DNA of 64,000 bases from Gemmatimonadota bacterium (GCA_031127075.1 JARIFA010000002.1:1-64000); one strand, 5' to 3'; shown: positions 11,898-21,617, counted from the stretch's first letter. Notes: a model not told the origin generated them from the sequence alone. Translations and numbers: made by a program.

Positions 11898-12739
11898 TCC
11901 GGCGGTGCGCTGGCGCCCGCGGTGACGAGATGACGGTCCAGCCCCGTCGGCGTCCGGGCGAGGCGCTTGGCGGCGACCTCGTCCCGGATGGCGCGGTTCC
12001 GCGCGATCGCCTCAGGGCGCTTGTAGCCGCGGCCGTGGTCGAGATGCACCACCAGCGCCCGGTGACGGACCTGATGGCCCCGCACGCCCGCGTGTGCGAG
12101 CCGCTCACCGAGTTCCCGGTCGAGGCCACCCCACTCGAGGCGCTCGTCGAATCCGTTCACGCGAATCAGGTCGTCCCGCCACGCCGAGCTGTTGTGCCCG
12201 TTGAACGTCGCGCCCGTCGGGGTGAGGCGATCGAGCCATGCCGAGACGCGCGGGCCCCAGGCGAGCCGCTGGAGACGGCGCGACCAGGGCGTCCCGTGCG
12301 CGCGGAGCCAGGCGGGGTCGGTCGCGTGGCCGGCACGGATGTCCTCGGGCGTGATCGCCTGGCTCGTCGCCATCGGGAGCTTCAGGTACCCCCCCGACAG
12401 GAACCGGCCGGGCCGCGCCTCGGCCACATGGACCGCGAGCAGGTCGGCGCGGGGGATGCAATCGCCGTCGGTGAAGACGCAGTAGGGATGCGCGGCCCTC
12501 GCGATGGCCGCATTCAGAATCGTGCACTTCCGGAACCCCTGCTTCGGGTGCCAGACGTGCTGCAGCGGGAACGCCAGCTGCGGGCGGAGCGCGTCGAGGC
12601 GCTCGCGCGTCCGCTCGTCGGAGCCGTCGTCGGCCACGAGGACCTCGAACGCCCGATGGGTCTGGGCCGCGTAGCCCCAGAGCACCTTCTCGAGCCAGTC
12701 GGGGCTGTTATACGTCGTGATGATGACGGACAGGTGCAT
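11894..12739 (-). CDS. Family 2 glycosyltransferase
   Basis: MHLSVIITTYNSPDWLEKVLWGYAAQTHRAFEVLVADDGSDERTR...CVFTDGDCIPR...NGFDERLEWGGLDRELGERL (GT2 with Glyco_transf_7C-like C-terminus). Confidence 0.9.
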   Translation of the reverse strand: MHLSVIITTYNSPDWLEKVLWGYAAQTHRAFEVLVADDGSDERTRERLDALRPQLAFPLQHVWHPKQGFRKCTILNAAIARAAHPYCVFTDGDCIPRADLLAVHVAEARPGRFLSGGYLKLPMATSQAITPEDIRAGHATDPAWLRAHGTPWSRRLQRLAWGPRVSAWLDRLTPTGATFNGHNSSAWRDDLIRVNGFDERLEWGGLDRELGERLAHAGVRGHQVRHRALVVHLDHGRGYKRPEAIARNRAIRDEVAAKRLARTPTGLDRHLVTAGASAPPE

Positions 12740-12799
12740 CAGGGCGCGTTACCTTTCAGGGTCCGTGACGACTGCGGACGTACCCAAGGATAGCCGGCG

Positions 12800-13828
12800 A
12801 TGGAGGCCGGCGACACGGCGACGGCGGAGGCACCGGTGGGCGAGCGAGCGCGATACATCCTCGGCGTAGACCTCGGGGGGACGAACATCGTCGTGGGCGC
12901 GATGCGCGCCGACGGGGCCACACAGCACGCGATGCACTCGGTGCCGACGCGCGCCGAGCTCGGCGCCGACGCGGTCGTGGCGCGTATCGCCGAGGCGCTC
13001 GAGCGCAGCATCGCCGAGACCTGTGCCGCCACCGGGGCCACCCGCGCCGACTTCCTCGGCGTCGGCATCGGGTCGCCGGGCCCGCTCGACCGAAAGACGG
13101 GCCTCGTGATCTTCACGCCCAACCTCGGCTGGCGTGACTTCCCCCTCCGCGACCGGGTGAGCGCCGCGGTCGGGCTCCCCGCCACACTCGACAACGACGC
13201 CAACTGCGCGACCTTCGGCGAGTGGTGGATCGGCGCCGCCAAGGGCGCGCGGCACGTGATAGGGCTGACCATCGGCACCGGGATCGGCGGGGGCATCATC
13301 CTCGACGGGACGTTGTTCCATGGCGCGAGCGACGTCGCCGGCGAGCTGGGCCACATCACCATCGATTCGACCGGCCGGCGCTGCGGGTGCGGCAACTATG
13401 GCTGTCTCGAGGCGTACGCCTCCGGCCCCGCCATCGCGGAGCGCGCCCGTGAGGCGCTCGCGGGCGGGGAGCCCTCGATCCTCCCCGAGCTCGTCGCGGG
13501 CGACCTGTCGCGGATTACCGCCGCCACCGTCTACGACGCCGCGCACCGTGGCGACGAGGTGGCGGGGCACGTGGTGCGTGACACGGCGAAGTTCCTTGGC
13601 ATCGGCGTCGCCAACTTCCTGAACATCTTCAACCCCGAGGTCGTCGTGCTCGCCGGCGGGGTGACGCAGGCCGGGGACGCGCTCTTCGAGCCGCTCCGTG
13701 CGGAGGTGCGTCGGCGCGCCTTCGCCCCGGCGGTCGAGGCCTGCCGCATCGTGCCCGGCATCCTCGACGGTAACGCCGGCGTGATCGGCGCGATCGCGAC
13801 CTTCGCCCAGCAGCACGGGCTCGCGTGA
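12800..13828 (+). CDS. ROK family sugar kinase (glucokinase-like)
   Basis: YILGVDLGGTNIVVGAM, LTIGTGIGGGIILDG, GELGHITIDSTGRRCGCGNYGCLEAYASG (ROK zinc motif). Confidence 0.93.
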   Translation: MEAGDTATAEAPVGERARYILGVDLGGTNIVVGAMRADGATQHAMHSVPTRAELGADAVVARIAEALERSIAETCAATGATRADFLGVGIGSPGPLDRKTGLVIFTPNLGWRDFPLRDRVSAAVGLPATLDNDANCATFGEWWIGAAKGARHVIGLTIGTGIGGGIILDGTLFHGASDVAGELGHITIDSTGRRCGCGNYGCLEAYASGPAIAERAREALAGGEPSILPELVAGDLSRITAATVYDAAHRGDEVAGHVVRDTAKFLGIGVANFLNIFNPEVVVLAGGVTQAGDALFEPLRAEVRRRAFAPAVEACRIVPGILDGNAGVIGAIATFAQQHGLA

Positions 13829-14811
13829 CGGGCGGGGCGCGACGCCCGAAGCGGTTGGGCGTCATCGGCAACTTCGTCTGGGATGTGATCCAGGGCCGGG
13901 ACGTGCGCACCGCGCCCATCTCGGAGTGGGGGGGCATCACCTACGCCTTGAGCGCGCTCGACGCGGCGCTCCCCGACGACTGGGAAATCGTCCCGCTCGC
14001 GAAGGTGGGCCGTGACCTCGCGGCCGAGGCGCGGCGATTCCTCGGGGGCCTCCGGCACATCGCCGCGGACGCCGCGCCGATCGCGGTCGACGCGCCGAAC
14101 AACCGCGTCGAGCTCATCTATTACTCCGATGAGCGCCGCACCGAGCGGGTGACGGGGGGCGTCCCCCCGTGGACGTGGGCCGGGCTGCAGCCGTTGCTGC
14201 GCGACCTCGACGCGCTGCACATCAACCTGATCAGCGGCACCGAGCTCGACCTTCCGACGGCGCAGCTCGTCCGCCAGCACTTCGCGGGGCCGATCTACTG
14301 CGACCTGCACTCGCTGGTGCTCGCGCGGGCAGCGGACGGCGGGCTGACGTATCGGCCGTTGCCGGAGGTGGCGGCGTGGTGCGCCTGCGTCGACATCCTG
14401 CAGGTCAACGAGGATGAGCTCGCGATGCTCGCGCCCGACGGGCTCGCACTGGCCGCCACCGCGATGGCGGCCGGCGTGCGGAACCTCGTGGTGACGCTCG
14501 GGAAACGCGGCGTGGTGTACTTCGCCGATCCCGGCTTCACGCGGCTCGCCGACCTCGCGGCGCCGGCACGCCCGGGGGCCGGCCCGCTCCGGACCGCGCT
14601 CGTGCCGGCGACGCCGCTCCGCGGGTCCGGCCCCGGGGACCCGACCGGCTGCGGCGATGTCTGGGGCGCGACCTATTTCTCGCGCCTCCTCGCGGGTGAT
14701 ATCTTGCCCGAGGCGCTGCGACGGGCCTGCGACGCCGCCGCGCGGAACGTCGAACACCGGGGCGCCACCGGGCTGGCCCACCACCTGCGGGGAGAACTGC
14801 ACGCGCCGTGA
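13825..14811 (+). CDS. PfkB/ribokinase-fold carbohydrate kinase family protein
   Basis: 328 aa; LGVIGNFVWDVIQGRDVRTAPISEWGGITYALSALDAAL ... LQVNEDELAML ... LVVTLGKRGVVYF ... PGDPTGCGDVWGATYFSRLLAG (GCGDVWGA resembles the PfkB GAGDxF motif). GTGA overlap with the upstream ROK gene. Confidence 0.8.
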   Translation: MTGGARRPKRLGVIGNFVWDVIQGRDVRTAPISEWGGITYALSALDAALPDDWEIVPLAKVGRDLAAEARRFLGGLRHIAADAAPIAVDAPNNRVELIYYSDERRTERVTGGVPPWTWAGLQPLLRDLDALHINLISGTELDLPTAQLVRQHFAGPIYCDLHSLVLARAADGGLTYRPLPEVAAWCACVDILQVNEDELAMLAPDGLALAATAMAAGVRNLVVTLGKRGVVYFADPGFTRLADLAAPARPGAGPLRTALVPATPLRGSGPGDPTGCGDVWGATYFSRLLAGDILPEALRRACDAAARNVEHRGATGLAHHLRGELHAP

Positions 14812-15698
14812 CCGCCGTCATCACCGTCCCCGCGTCCCTCGACGAACCGCAGTTCGAGCAGGTCATCGACCAGCTCGCCGCCGTGCCGGCCGACGCGAAG
14901 CTCCTCGTCGATGCGCGGCACTGCCGCTTCGCGACCCCGTACGGGCTGACCGGGCTCCTCTGCCTGGCGCAGGCGCGCGCGGCGCGCCCCGATTTCGTCC
15001 CGCCCGACGATGACGACGTCCGCAGCTACTGGGCGCGCTCGCAGTTCTTCACGCACGCCGACGGGCTCTACACCCTGCTGGGCAACGTCCCGCGGCGGCA
15101 GGGCGGCAACTCCGACGTGCTGCTCGAGGTGACGCCGGTCCGCGACTCCGCGGATGTGCAGACGGTGGTGGCGCGCATCCAGGAGCAGGCGGCGCACATC
15201 CTCACGCGCACGCTCGACCTCGAACCGCGCGCGACGATGCTCTTCTCGATGACCCTCTCCGAGGCGGCGTCGAACGTGATCGAGCACGCGGGCGGCGGCG
15301 GGTGGGTGATGGTGCAGCGCTACGACTGGTCGAAGCGGCGCGTCGGGCGTGAGGTGGTGCAGATCTCCGTCGCGGATGCGGGGATGGGCTTCCGGCGCTC
15401 GCTCGAAGGGAGCCGCGCGCGCGCCGTCGCCGACCGCTGGGACGATGCGGTCGCCCTCGAGACCGGCGTCGTGCAGGGGATCAGCCGCTTCGGCGACCCG
15501 GGCCGCGGCCAAGGGTTCAAGGGGATCCGCGGCTACGCGAGCAAGGTCGACGGCAAGCTCACCGTGCGCAGCGGCACCGCGCGCATCGCGCCGATCATCC
15601 CGCCGTGGGACGACGACCGCGCCCTCCGATCGGGGCTTACCCCCTTCCCCGGTGCGCAGATGAACCTCGTGATCCCGCGCCGGCTCGCCGCGCCGTGA
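14808..15698 (+). CDS. STAS-like N-terminus fused to HATPase (GHKL) ATP-binding domain
   Basis: N-term AKLLVDARHCRFATPYGLTGLLCLAQARA (STAS-like); C-term SMTLSEAASNVIEHAGGGGWVMVQ (N-box), VVQISVADAGMGFRRSL (G1), GQGFKGIRGYASKVDGKLTVRSGTA. GTGA overlaps at both ends. Confidence 0.7.
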   Translation: MTAVITVPASLDEPQFEQVIDQLAAVPADAKLLVDARHCRFATPYGLTGLLCLAQARAARPDFVPPDDDDVRSYWARSQFFTHADGLYTLLGNVPRRQGGNSDVLLEVTPVRDSADVQTVVARIQEQAAHILTRTLDLEPRATMLFSMTLSEAASNVIEHAGGGGWVMVQRYDWSKRRVGREVVQISVADAGMGFRRSLEGSRARAVADRWDDAVALETGVVQGISRFGDPGRGQGFKGIRGYASKVDGKLTVRSGTARIAPIIPPWDDDRALRSGLTPFPGAQMNLVIPRRLAAP

Positions 15699-16246
15699 CG
15701 ACCGTCGATCTCGCCTCCGCCCTCGCCGCCTCCGCCGGCGCGCCGCAGCCCCATCTCGTGACGCGCCCCGTCGGCGCGGCGATCCGGGTGCTCGTCGAGC
15801 GCCAGCTCGATGCGCTCGCCGCGGGGACCGTCGCGGTGCTCGACTTCTCCGGGATCGGCGTCCTCGACCGCTCGTGCGCCGACGAGTTCGTCGCGAAGCT
15901 GATGCTCCCGCGCGAGGGACCGGCGCCCACGCGCGAGGGCTACGTGATGCTGCGGGGGCTGCACGACGGGCACCTCGACGCGATCGAGGCGGTGCTCGAG
16001 ACCCATGGCCTCGCCCTCGTGGTCCAGCTCCCCGATGGCGCGACGCGTCTCGTCGGCGCCGTCAGCGCGACGGAACGGCGGCTCTGGGAGCAGGTGATGG
16101 TAGGCGCCGCGGCCATCGAGGAGCTCGCCGCCGCCGTCGGCTTGGCGGCCGAGGAGGTCCACGCGCAGCTCGAGGCGCTCGTGAGCCGCCGCCTGCTCCG
16201 GCGCGCGGGCGGCGGGGTCGCGCCACTCGGGGCACACGCCGCCTGA
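15695..16246 (+). CDS. STAS-like/DUF4325-type domain plus C-terminal winged-helix-like segment
   Basis: GTG 15695 overlaps the previous stop; VAVLDFSGIGVLDRSCADEFVAKLML; C-term LWEQVMVGAAAIEELAAAVGLAAEEVHAQLEALVSRRLLRRAGGG resembles a wHTH. Confidence 0.6.
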   Translation: MTTVDLASALAASAGAPQPHLVTRPVGAAIRVLVERQLDALAAGTVAVLDFSGIGVLDRSCADEFVAKLMLPREGPAPTREGYVMLRGLHDGHLDAIEAVLETHGLALVVQLPDGATRLVGAVSATERRLWEQVMVGAAAIEELAAAVGLAAEEVHAQLEALVSRRLLRRAGGGVAPLGAHAA

Positions 16247-16551
16247 TGGCCCGCGACTTCGCCCCGCTCCTCGTCGTCGGCTTCGTCGGCACCCGCCGCG
16301 GCGACGCCGACCGCGGCCCGCTCATCCGGATCCGCCCCGACGACGCCGCCGCGCGCCTCATCGCCGAGGGCGACCTCGTCTGGATCTACGGGCCGCGACG
16401 CCACGAGCTCGCGCCGGTCGTCCTCGACGAGACGCTCCCGCGCGGCGGCGTGGTGCTGCGCGATATCGCGGGGATCGCCATCTCGGAGATCGTCCGGCTC
16501 GTGACGCGCGATGCGGCGCAGCGCCCGGTCCTCACCTCCCGCCTCACCTGA
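16246..16551 (+). CDS. Conserved-looking small protein (101 aa), possible double-psi beta-barrel
   Basis: ATG 16246 overlaps the previous TGA; MARDFAPLLVVGFVGTRRGDADRGPLIRIRPDDAAARLIAEGDLVWIYGPRRHELAPVVLDETLPRGGVVLRDIAGIAISEIVRLV. The GDLVWIYGPR..APVVLDETLPRGGVVL segment resembles molybdopterin-dinucleotide-binding or Asp-decarboxylase-like barrels. Confidence 0.55.
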   Translation: MARDFAPLLVVGFVGTRRGDADRGPLIRIRPDDAAARLIAEGDLVWIYGPRRHELAPVVLDETLPRGGVVLRDIAGIAISEIVRLVTRDAAQRPVLTSRLT

Positions 16552-16557
16552 CACGCG

Positions 16558-17727
16558 ATGCCTGCGCGCGCCCCCCGTCGTCCCCTCGCCAGCGCCACCC
16601 TCGCCCTGCACGGCGCGCGCGGCGCCCATCGTGCCGGCGACCCGGTCGTCGAACCGCTCGTCCAGTCCGTGATGCATCGGCAGCCCGTCGGCACCACCGA
16701 GGGGCTCCTCTACACGCGGTATGGCAACACCCCGACCGCGGAGCGCGTGCAACGGCGCCTCGCGCTCCTCGAGGGTGCCGAGCGCGCGCTGCTCCTCTCG
16801 AGCGGGATGGGCGCGACCGCCTGCGCGCTCACGGCCCTCGTCGGCCCCGGCGACCATCTGCTCACCTCCTGCTACATCTACGGCGGGACGCACCGGCTCT
16901 TCTTCGAGGAGCTCCCGGCGATGGGGGTGACGATCACCACCTTCGATCCCTTCGTCCCGGGCGCGCTCGCGGCCGCCCTGCGCCCCGAGACCCGCGCCGT
17001 CTTCGTCGAATCGCCGGTGAACCCGACGACGCGCGTGCTCGACCTCGCCCCGATCGCGCGCCTCACGCGCCGCCGCGGGATCACGCTCGTCGTGGATTCG
17101 ACCTTCGCGAGCCCGATCAACTTCCGCGCCCTCGAGCACGGCGCCGACGTCGTCATCGAGTCGGCGACGAAGTTCCTCAACGGGCACCACGACGTGCTCA
17201 TGGGGATGGTGGCGGGGTCGGCGGCGTACATCGAGCGCGTGCTCCAGAAGGAGATGCTCTGGGGACAGACCCCGGACCCCTTCGCCGTCTGGCTCCTCGA
17301 GCGCGGACTCAAGACCCTCGGCATCCGCGTGGAGCGTGCGAACCAGAACGCCCTGGCGATCGCGCGGTGGGCCGAACGGCAGCGCGCCGTGCGACGCGTG
17401 CACTACCCCGGGCTCCGCTCCCACCCGGACCACCGCGTCGCGCGCCGGACGCTGGACGGCTTCGGCGGGATGCTCGCGCTGGAACTCGCCGGCGGCGCCC
17501 GGGCCGCGACGCGCGCCCTGCGGCGCTTCGAGGTGATCACGCACGCCACGAGCCTCGGCGGGGTCGAGTCCCTCGTCTGCGAGCCGCGCTTCACCTCGCA
17601 CGCCAAGATGACGTCACGCGAGCGCGCCCGCCTCGGCATCCCCGACGGCTTCCTCCGTTTCAGCATCGGCGTCGAGGCCATCGACGACCTCCTCGCCGAC
17701 CTCGCCCAGGCCATCGGTCCCGCATGA
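16558..17727 (+). CDS. PLP-dependent trans-sulfuration enzyme (cystathionine gamma-synthase/lyase family)
   Basis: GLLYTRYGNTPTAERVQRRLALLEGAERALLLSSGMGA...FVESPVNPTTRVLDLAPIA...LVVDSTFASPINFRALEHGADVVIESATKFLNGHHDVLMG. Confidence 0.93.
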   Translation: MPARAPRRPLASATLALHGARGAHRAGDPVVEPLVQSVMHRQPVGTTEGLLYTRYGNTPTAERVQRRLALLEGAERALLLSSGMGATACALTALVGPGDHLLTSCYIYGGTHRLFFEELPAMGVTITTFDPFVPGALAAALRPETRAVFVESPVNPTTRVLDLAPIARLTRRRGITLVVDSTFASPINFRALEHGADVVIESATKFLNGHHDVLMGMVAGSAAYIERVLQKEMLWGQTPDPFAVWLLERGLKTLGIRVERANQNALAIARWAERQRAVRRVHYPGLRSHPDHRVARRTLDGFGGMLALELAGGARAATRALRRFEVITHATSLGGVESLVCEPRFTSHAKMTSRERARLGIPDGFLRFSIGVEAIDDLLADLAQAIGPA

Positions 17728-18431
17728 TCCGCTTCACCCGCGTCGCCAAGACCTACGCCAGCGGCCTCCCCGCCATCGAGGACGTCTCCTTCCACCTCAC
17801 CCGCGGCGAGTTCGCCTTCCTCACCGGGCCCTCGGGCGCCGGCAAGAGCACCGTGCTCAAGCTCTGCTACGTCGAAGAGCGGCCGAGCGGCGGCGAGGTC
17901 CGCCTCCTCGGGCAGAGCAGCGTGCTGCTCACGGCGCGGAAGATCCCCACGCTGCGCCGTCGGCTCGGCATCGTCTTCCAGGACTTCCGCCTCCTCCCCG
18001 ACCGGACCGCGGCGGAGAACGTCGCGTTCGCGCTCGAGGTCACCGGGGCATCCGCGGCGACGATCGGGCCGAAGGTCCTCCGCGTGCTCGACAAGGTCGG
18101 ATTGAAGGCGAAGGCCGACTCCCGCCCGCACGAGCTCTCGGGCGGCGAGCAGCAGCGCGTCGCGATCGCGCGCGCGCTGGTCAACGACCCGCTCCTCATC
18201 CTCGCGGACGAACCCACCGGCAACCTCGACGAGCGCTCGACCCGCGGCGTCTTCGACCTGCTGCAGCAGATCAACGCCGGCGGGACGACCGTCCTGATGG
18301 CGACGCACGACCTGCAGCTCGTGCGCGCGTCGGGGCTCCGCACGCTCGAGATGCAACGCGGGCGACTCGTCTTCGACTCGGGGGCGGGCCGCGCGGGCAC
18401 GCCGGCCGCCGGGACCGAGGAGCTCGCATGA
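17724..18431 (+). CDS. ftsE: Cell division ATP-binding protein FtsE
   Basis: [23 protein letters not shown]; Walker [35 protein letters not shown]; followed by ftsX. Confidence 0.94.
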   Translation: MIRFTRVAKTYASGLPAIEDVSFHLTRGEFAFLTGPSGAGKSTVLKLCYVEERPSGGEVRLLGQSSVLLTARKIPTLRRRLGIVFQDFRLLPDRTAAENVAFALEVTGASAATIGPKVLRVLDKVGLKAKADSRPHELSGGEQQRVAIARALVNDPLLILADEPTGNLDERSTRGVFDLLQQINAGGTTVLMATHDLQLVRASGLRTLEMQRGRLVFDSGAGRAGTPAAGTEELA

Positions 18432-19279
18432 ACCTCGCCGTGCGGGAAGGCCTCCTCTCGTTCCGCCGCGCGCCCACGCTCAGCGCGCTCAGCGTCACCA
18501 CCATCGCGTTCTCCCTCTTCGCGTTCGGACTCTTCGGCCTCGTCGCACTGAACCTGCGGCAGGCGCTCGACCAGGTGGGGGACCGCGTCGAGATCCGCGG
18601 CTTCATCGCCGACGGCACCGCCCCGGAGGCGATGAGCGTCGCCGTCGAGGACATCCAGCAGTTCCCGGAGGTCGCGGGGGTCACCCTCGTGACGCAGGCG
18701 CAAGCGCTCGAGCGGGCCCGACGCGAACTCGGGGAGTTCGAGGACGTGTTCGAGCCGGGGCTCCTGCCCGCCTCGATCGAGGTGCGACTCGGCGAAGGAG
18801 CGCGCTCCCCGGCCGCGGTACGCGCGGTCGCCACGCGCCTCGCGGCCTACGACTTCATCGACGATATCCGGTATGGCGAAGAATGGGTCGCGAAGCTCTA
18901 CCGCCTCCGCACCATCGCCACCGCCGTCGGTCTGGCGCTCGGGCTCACCTTCGCGCTCGTCTCGATGATCATCATCGGATCGACGATCCGGATGGCGGTG
19001 CTCGCCCGCGCGAAGGAGATCCAGATCATGCGGCTCGTCGGGGCGACCGACGGCTTCATCCGCGCCCCCTTCCTGATCGAGGGGGGGGTGAAGGGCCTGC
19101 TGGGCGGCGTGGTCGCCCTCGCGCTCACCGGTGCCACCTATCTCGCTATCGGCCGCTTCGTCGTGCAGGCGGCCTTCTTCGGCCCGCTGCTGGCCATCGC
19201 GGGCATCCTCGCCGGCGGGGCCCTCGGCGTGCTCGCGAGCGCCATCGCGGTGGGCCGCCACCTGCGCGAGGTCCGATGA
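18428..19279 (+). CDS. ftsX: Cell division protein FtsX
   Basis: 283 aa permease; [38 protein letters not shown]...[32 protein letters not shown]. Confidence 0.94.
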   Translation: MNLAVREGLLSFRRAPTLSALSVTTIAFSLFAFGLFGLVALNLRQALDQVGDRVEIRGFIADGTAPEAMSVAVEDIQQFPEVAGVTLVTQAQALERARRELGEFEDVFEPGLLPASIEVRLGEGARSPAAVRAVATRLAAYDFIDDIRYGEEWVAKLYRLRTIATAVGLALGLTFALVSMIIIGSTIRMAVLARAKEIQIMRLVGATDGFIRAPFLIEGGVKGLLGGVVALALTGATYLAIGRFVVQAAFFGPLLAIAGILAGGALGVLASAIAVGRHLREVR

Positions 19280-20490
19280 TCCGACGGGCGGTGCTGGCCG
19301 CGACGCTCGCGGTCGGCGCGGCGACCGGGCTCGCCGCGCAAGTGCGCCCCTCGACCCTGCCGCCGTCGGCGCAGCAGGGGGTCGAGCGACTGCGAGAGGA
19401 GCAGGCGCAGCTCGACCGGCTCCGCCAAGAACGCGCCGATCTCGAGGAGCGGATGCAACGCCTGCGGAGCAGCGCGCGCGACGTGACCGCCGAGCGGCTC
19501 AATCTCGAGCGACAGGCGATGGCCACGGCGCGCCTCGTGCGCTCCCTCGAGCGGCAGCTCGGGACGCTGCAGGACGAGGTGCTGAACGTGAACTCCTCGC
19601 TCGCGCGGACGCAGGATGAGCTCCGCATCAAGCAGGCCGCGCTCCGCTACCGCGTGCAGGAGATCTACAAGCGTGGGGCGCTGCACGAGGTCGAGGCGCT
19701 GCTCTCCGCCGAGTCGTTCGGCGCCCTCGTCGCGCGGTACAAGTATCTGCACCTCGCCGCGCGCCGCGACCGCGCCCTCGTGGGGCGCGTCACCGTCCTC
19801 TCCGACCAGATCGCCTCGCAACGCACCGTGCTCGAGCGCCTGCGCTCGCAGATCGAGGGGAACCGGCGCGACAAGGAGGAGGAGGAACAGCGCCTGCGAC
19901 GGTTGCAGGGTCAGCGGACCCGGGCGCTCGCGCAGATCGAGGCCGAGACGCAGCGGGCGCAGACGCGCGTGCGGCAGATTCAGCGTGACGAGCAGCGGCT
20001 CTCGAGCGTGATCGCCGCCCTCGAGGCCACACGGCGTCGCGCCGAGGCGCGACCGAACGCCGCGCCGGTCACCAGCTCCCTGACGACCGCCGACCTCGGT
20101 CGCCTCGACTGGCCGGTGGACGGCACGATCGTGTACCGCTTCGGACGGCAGGTGAACCCGGACAACACGTCGATCCGCTGGAACGGCATCGGCATCGGTG
20201 CCGCGGTCGGGACGCCGGTGAAGGCGGTGGAGGCGGGCGAGGTGGTCTTCGCCGAGCCCTCGGGCACCTACGGGCTCACCGTCCTGATCCAGCACGGCGG
20301 CGGCGCGTACTCGCTCTATGCCTCGCTCCAGAACGCGCGCGTGCGGCGCGGCGCGAAGATCGCGAAGGGTGACGTCGTCGGCACCGTTGGGCAGGCCGAC
20401 CCCGACCTCCCACCGCGACTCCATTTCGAGATGCGACCGCGTGACGGCGTCGCGGTCGACCCGCTGGAGTGGCTGAGAGGCCGCCGATGA
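19276..20490 (+). CDS. envC: Murein hydrolase activator EnvC-like (coiled coil plus LytM/M23)
   Basis: Signal peptide [22 protein letters not shown], long coiled coil, C-term [48 protein letters not shown]...[17 protein letters not shown] (degenerate M23). Confidence 0.9.
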   Translation: MIRRAVLAATLAVGAATGLAAQVRPSTLPPSAQQGVERLREEQAQLDRLRQERADLEERMQRLRSSARDVTAERLNLERQAMATARLVRSLERQLGTLQDEVLNVNSSLARTQDELRIKQAALRYRVQEIYKRGALHEVEALLSAESFGALVARYKYLHLAARRDRALVGRVTVLSDQIASQRTVLERLRSQIEGNRRDKEEEEQRLRRLQGQRTRALAQIEAETQRAQTRVRQIQRDEQRLSSVIAALEATRRRAEARPNAAPVTSSLTTADLGRLDWPVDGTIVYRFGRQVNPDNTSIRWNGIGIGAAVGTPVKAVEAGEVVFAEPSGTYGLTVLIQHGGGAYSLYASLQNARVRRGAKIAKGDVVGTVGQADPDLPPRLHFEMRPRDGVAVDPLEWLRGRR

Positions 20491-21575
20491 GCGAGCGTGC
20501 GGGCGCGAAGAAGGGCGCGAAGAAGGGCACGCAGAAGGGCACGCAGAAGGGCACGAAGAAGGGCACGAAGAAGGGCACGCAGAAGGGCACGAAGAAGGGC
20601 ACGAAGAAGGGCACGAAGAAGGGCACGAAGAAGGTTGCGCCGAAGGTCGCCACCGCAGTCGTCACGCAGGCGACGAGGCAGCCGACCGCGAGGCCCACGT
20701 CGGCGGCGAACCCGAAGGCGGAGGTCGGCGGCCTGCTCGGCGCCCACGTCTCCAGCGCAGGCGGCCCGGCACTCACCCCGGGGCGCGGCGACGAGATCGG
20801 CGCCACCGCCATCCAGCTCTTCACCAAGACGCCGAACCAGTGGCGCGAGCCCGAGATCGACACTGAGACGGCCGCTGCGTTCCGTACGGCGCTCGCCGCG
20901 AGTGGCGTACGCTTCACGACGTCACACGACTCCTACCTGATCAACCTCGCCTCCCCCGACGCCACGCTGCGCGCCCGGTCGCTCGACAGCTTCATCCGCG
21001 AGCTGCACCGCTGCCACGCGCTCGGCCTCGACGCGTTGGTGTCGCATCCGGGCAATTTCATCGATGACCGCGCGAGCGGGCTCGCCCGGAACGCCGACGC
21101 CATCACCGAGGCGCTCGAGGCCGCGCCCGGCCCGACGCGGCTCTGCATGGAGCTGACCGCCGGCCAGGGCACCGTCCTCGGCTCGACCTTCGAGGAGATG
21201 GCCGCGCTCCTCGCGCGCGTCCCGGCACGCCTGCAGCACCGACTCGGCGTCTGCCTCGACACCGCGCACGTCTTCGCCGCAGGCTACGACCTGATCGCGG
21301 AGTACGACGGCGTCTGGATGCGCTTCGCCGACGTCATCGGGCTCGAGCGGCTGGGCGTACTGCACCTCAACGACTCCGCCGTGCCGTTCCACTCGCGCAA
21401 GGACCGCCACGCCTTGATCGGCGAGGGACACATCGGCGATGCCCCGTTCCAGCGCATCATGACCGACCCGCGACTCCGCGATGTCCCGAAGATCCTCGAG
21501 ACGCCGAAGGGTGACGATATGGTGACGAACGACCGCCGGATGCTGGCGAAGCTCCGAGGGTTCGCCGCCGCGTGA
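20487..21575 (+). CDS. nfo: Deoxyribonuclease IV (endonuclease IV) with Lys-rich N-terminal repeat tail
   Basis: LLGAHVSSAGGPALTPGRGDEIGATAIQLFTKTPNQW...GLDALVSHPGNF...MELTAGQGTVLGSTFEE...GVCLDTAHVFAAGYDL...HLNDSAVPFHSRKDRHALIGEGHIG. Confidence 0.95.
   Translation: MSERAGAKKGAKKGTQKGTQKGTKKGTKKGTQKGTKKGTKKGTKKGTKKVAPKVATAVVTQATRQPTARPTSAANPKAEVGGLLGAHVSSAGGPALTPGRGDEIGATAIQLFTKTPNQWREPEIDTETAAAFRTALAASGVRFTTSHDSYLINLASPDATLRARSLDSFIRELHRCHALGLDALVSHPGNFIDDRASGLARNADAITEALEAAPGPTRLCMELTAGQGTVLGSTFEEMAALLARVPARLQHRLGVCLDTAHVFAAGYDLIAEYDGVWMRFADVIGLERLGVLHLNDSAVPFHSRKDRHALIGEGHIGDAPFQRIMTDPRLRDVPKILETPKGDDMVTNDRRMLAKLRGFAAA
20505..20636 (+). repeat. 12-bp in-frame tandem repeat (about 11 units) encoding (A/T)(K/Q)KG
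   Basis: gcgaagaagggc/acgaagaagggc/acgcagaagggc units; protein AKKG AKKG TQKG TQKG TKKG TKKG TQKG TKKG TKKG TKKG TKKV. Confidence 0.95.
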
Positions 21576-21581
21576 ACGCGA

Positions 21582-21617
21582 TGGGGGCGGCGATGGCCGA
21601 AGCCACCGCCGCCCCCA
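21582..21617. terminator. Strong hairpin between convergent nfo and lipoprotein gene
   Basis: TGGGGGCGGCGATGGC-CGAA-GCCACCGCCGCCCCCA: 15 of 16 stem positions paired; lies just after the nfo stop. Confidence 0.7.

Noticed and set aside
20505-20636. CRISPR or sequencing artefact
   Set aside because: In-frame 12-bp coding VNTR with synonymous and missense variation among units, so neither spacered nor a pure artefact pattern.
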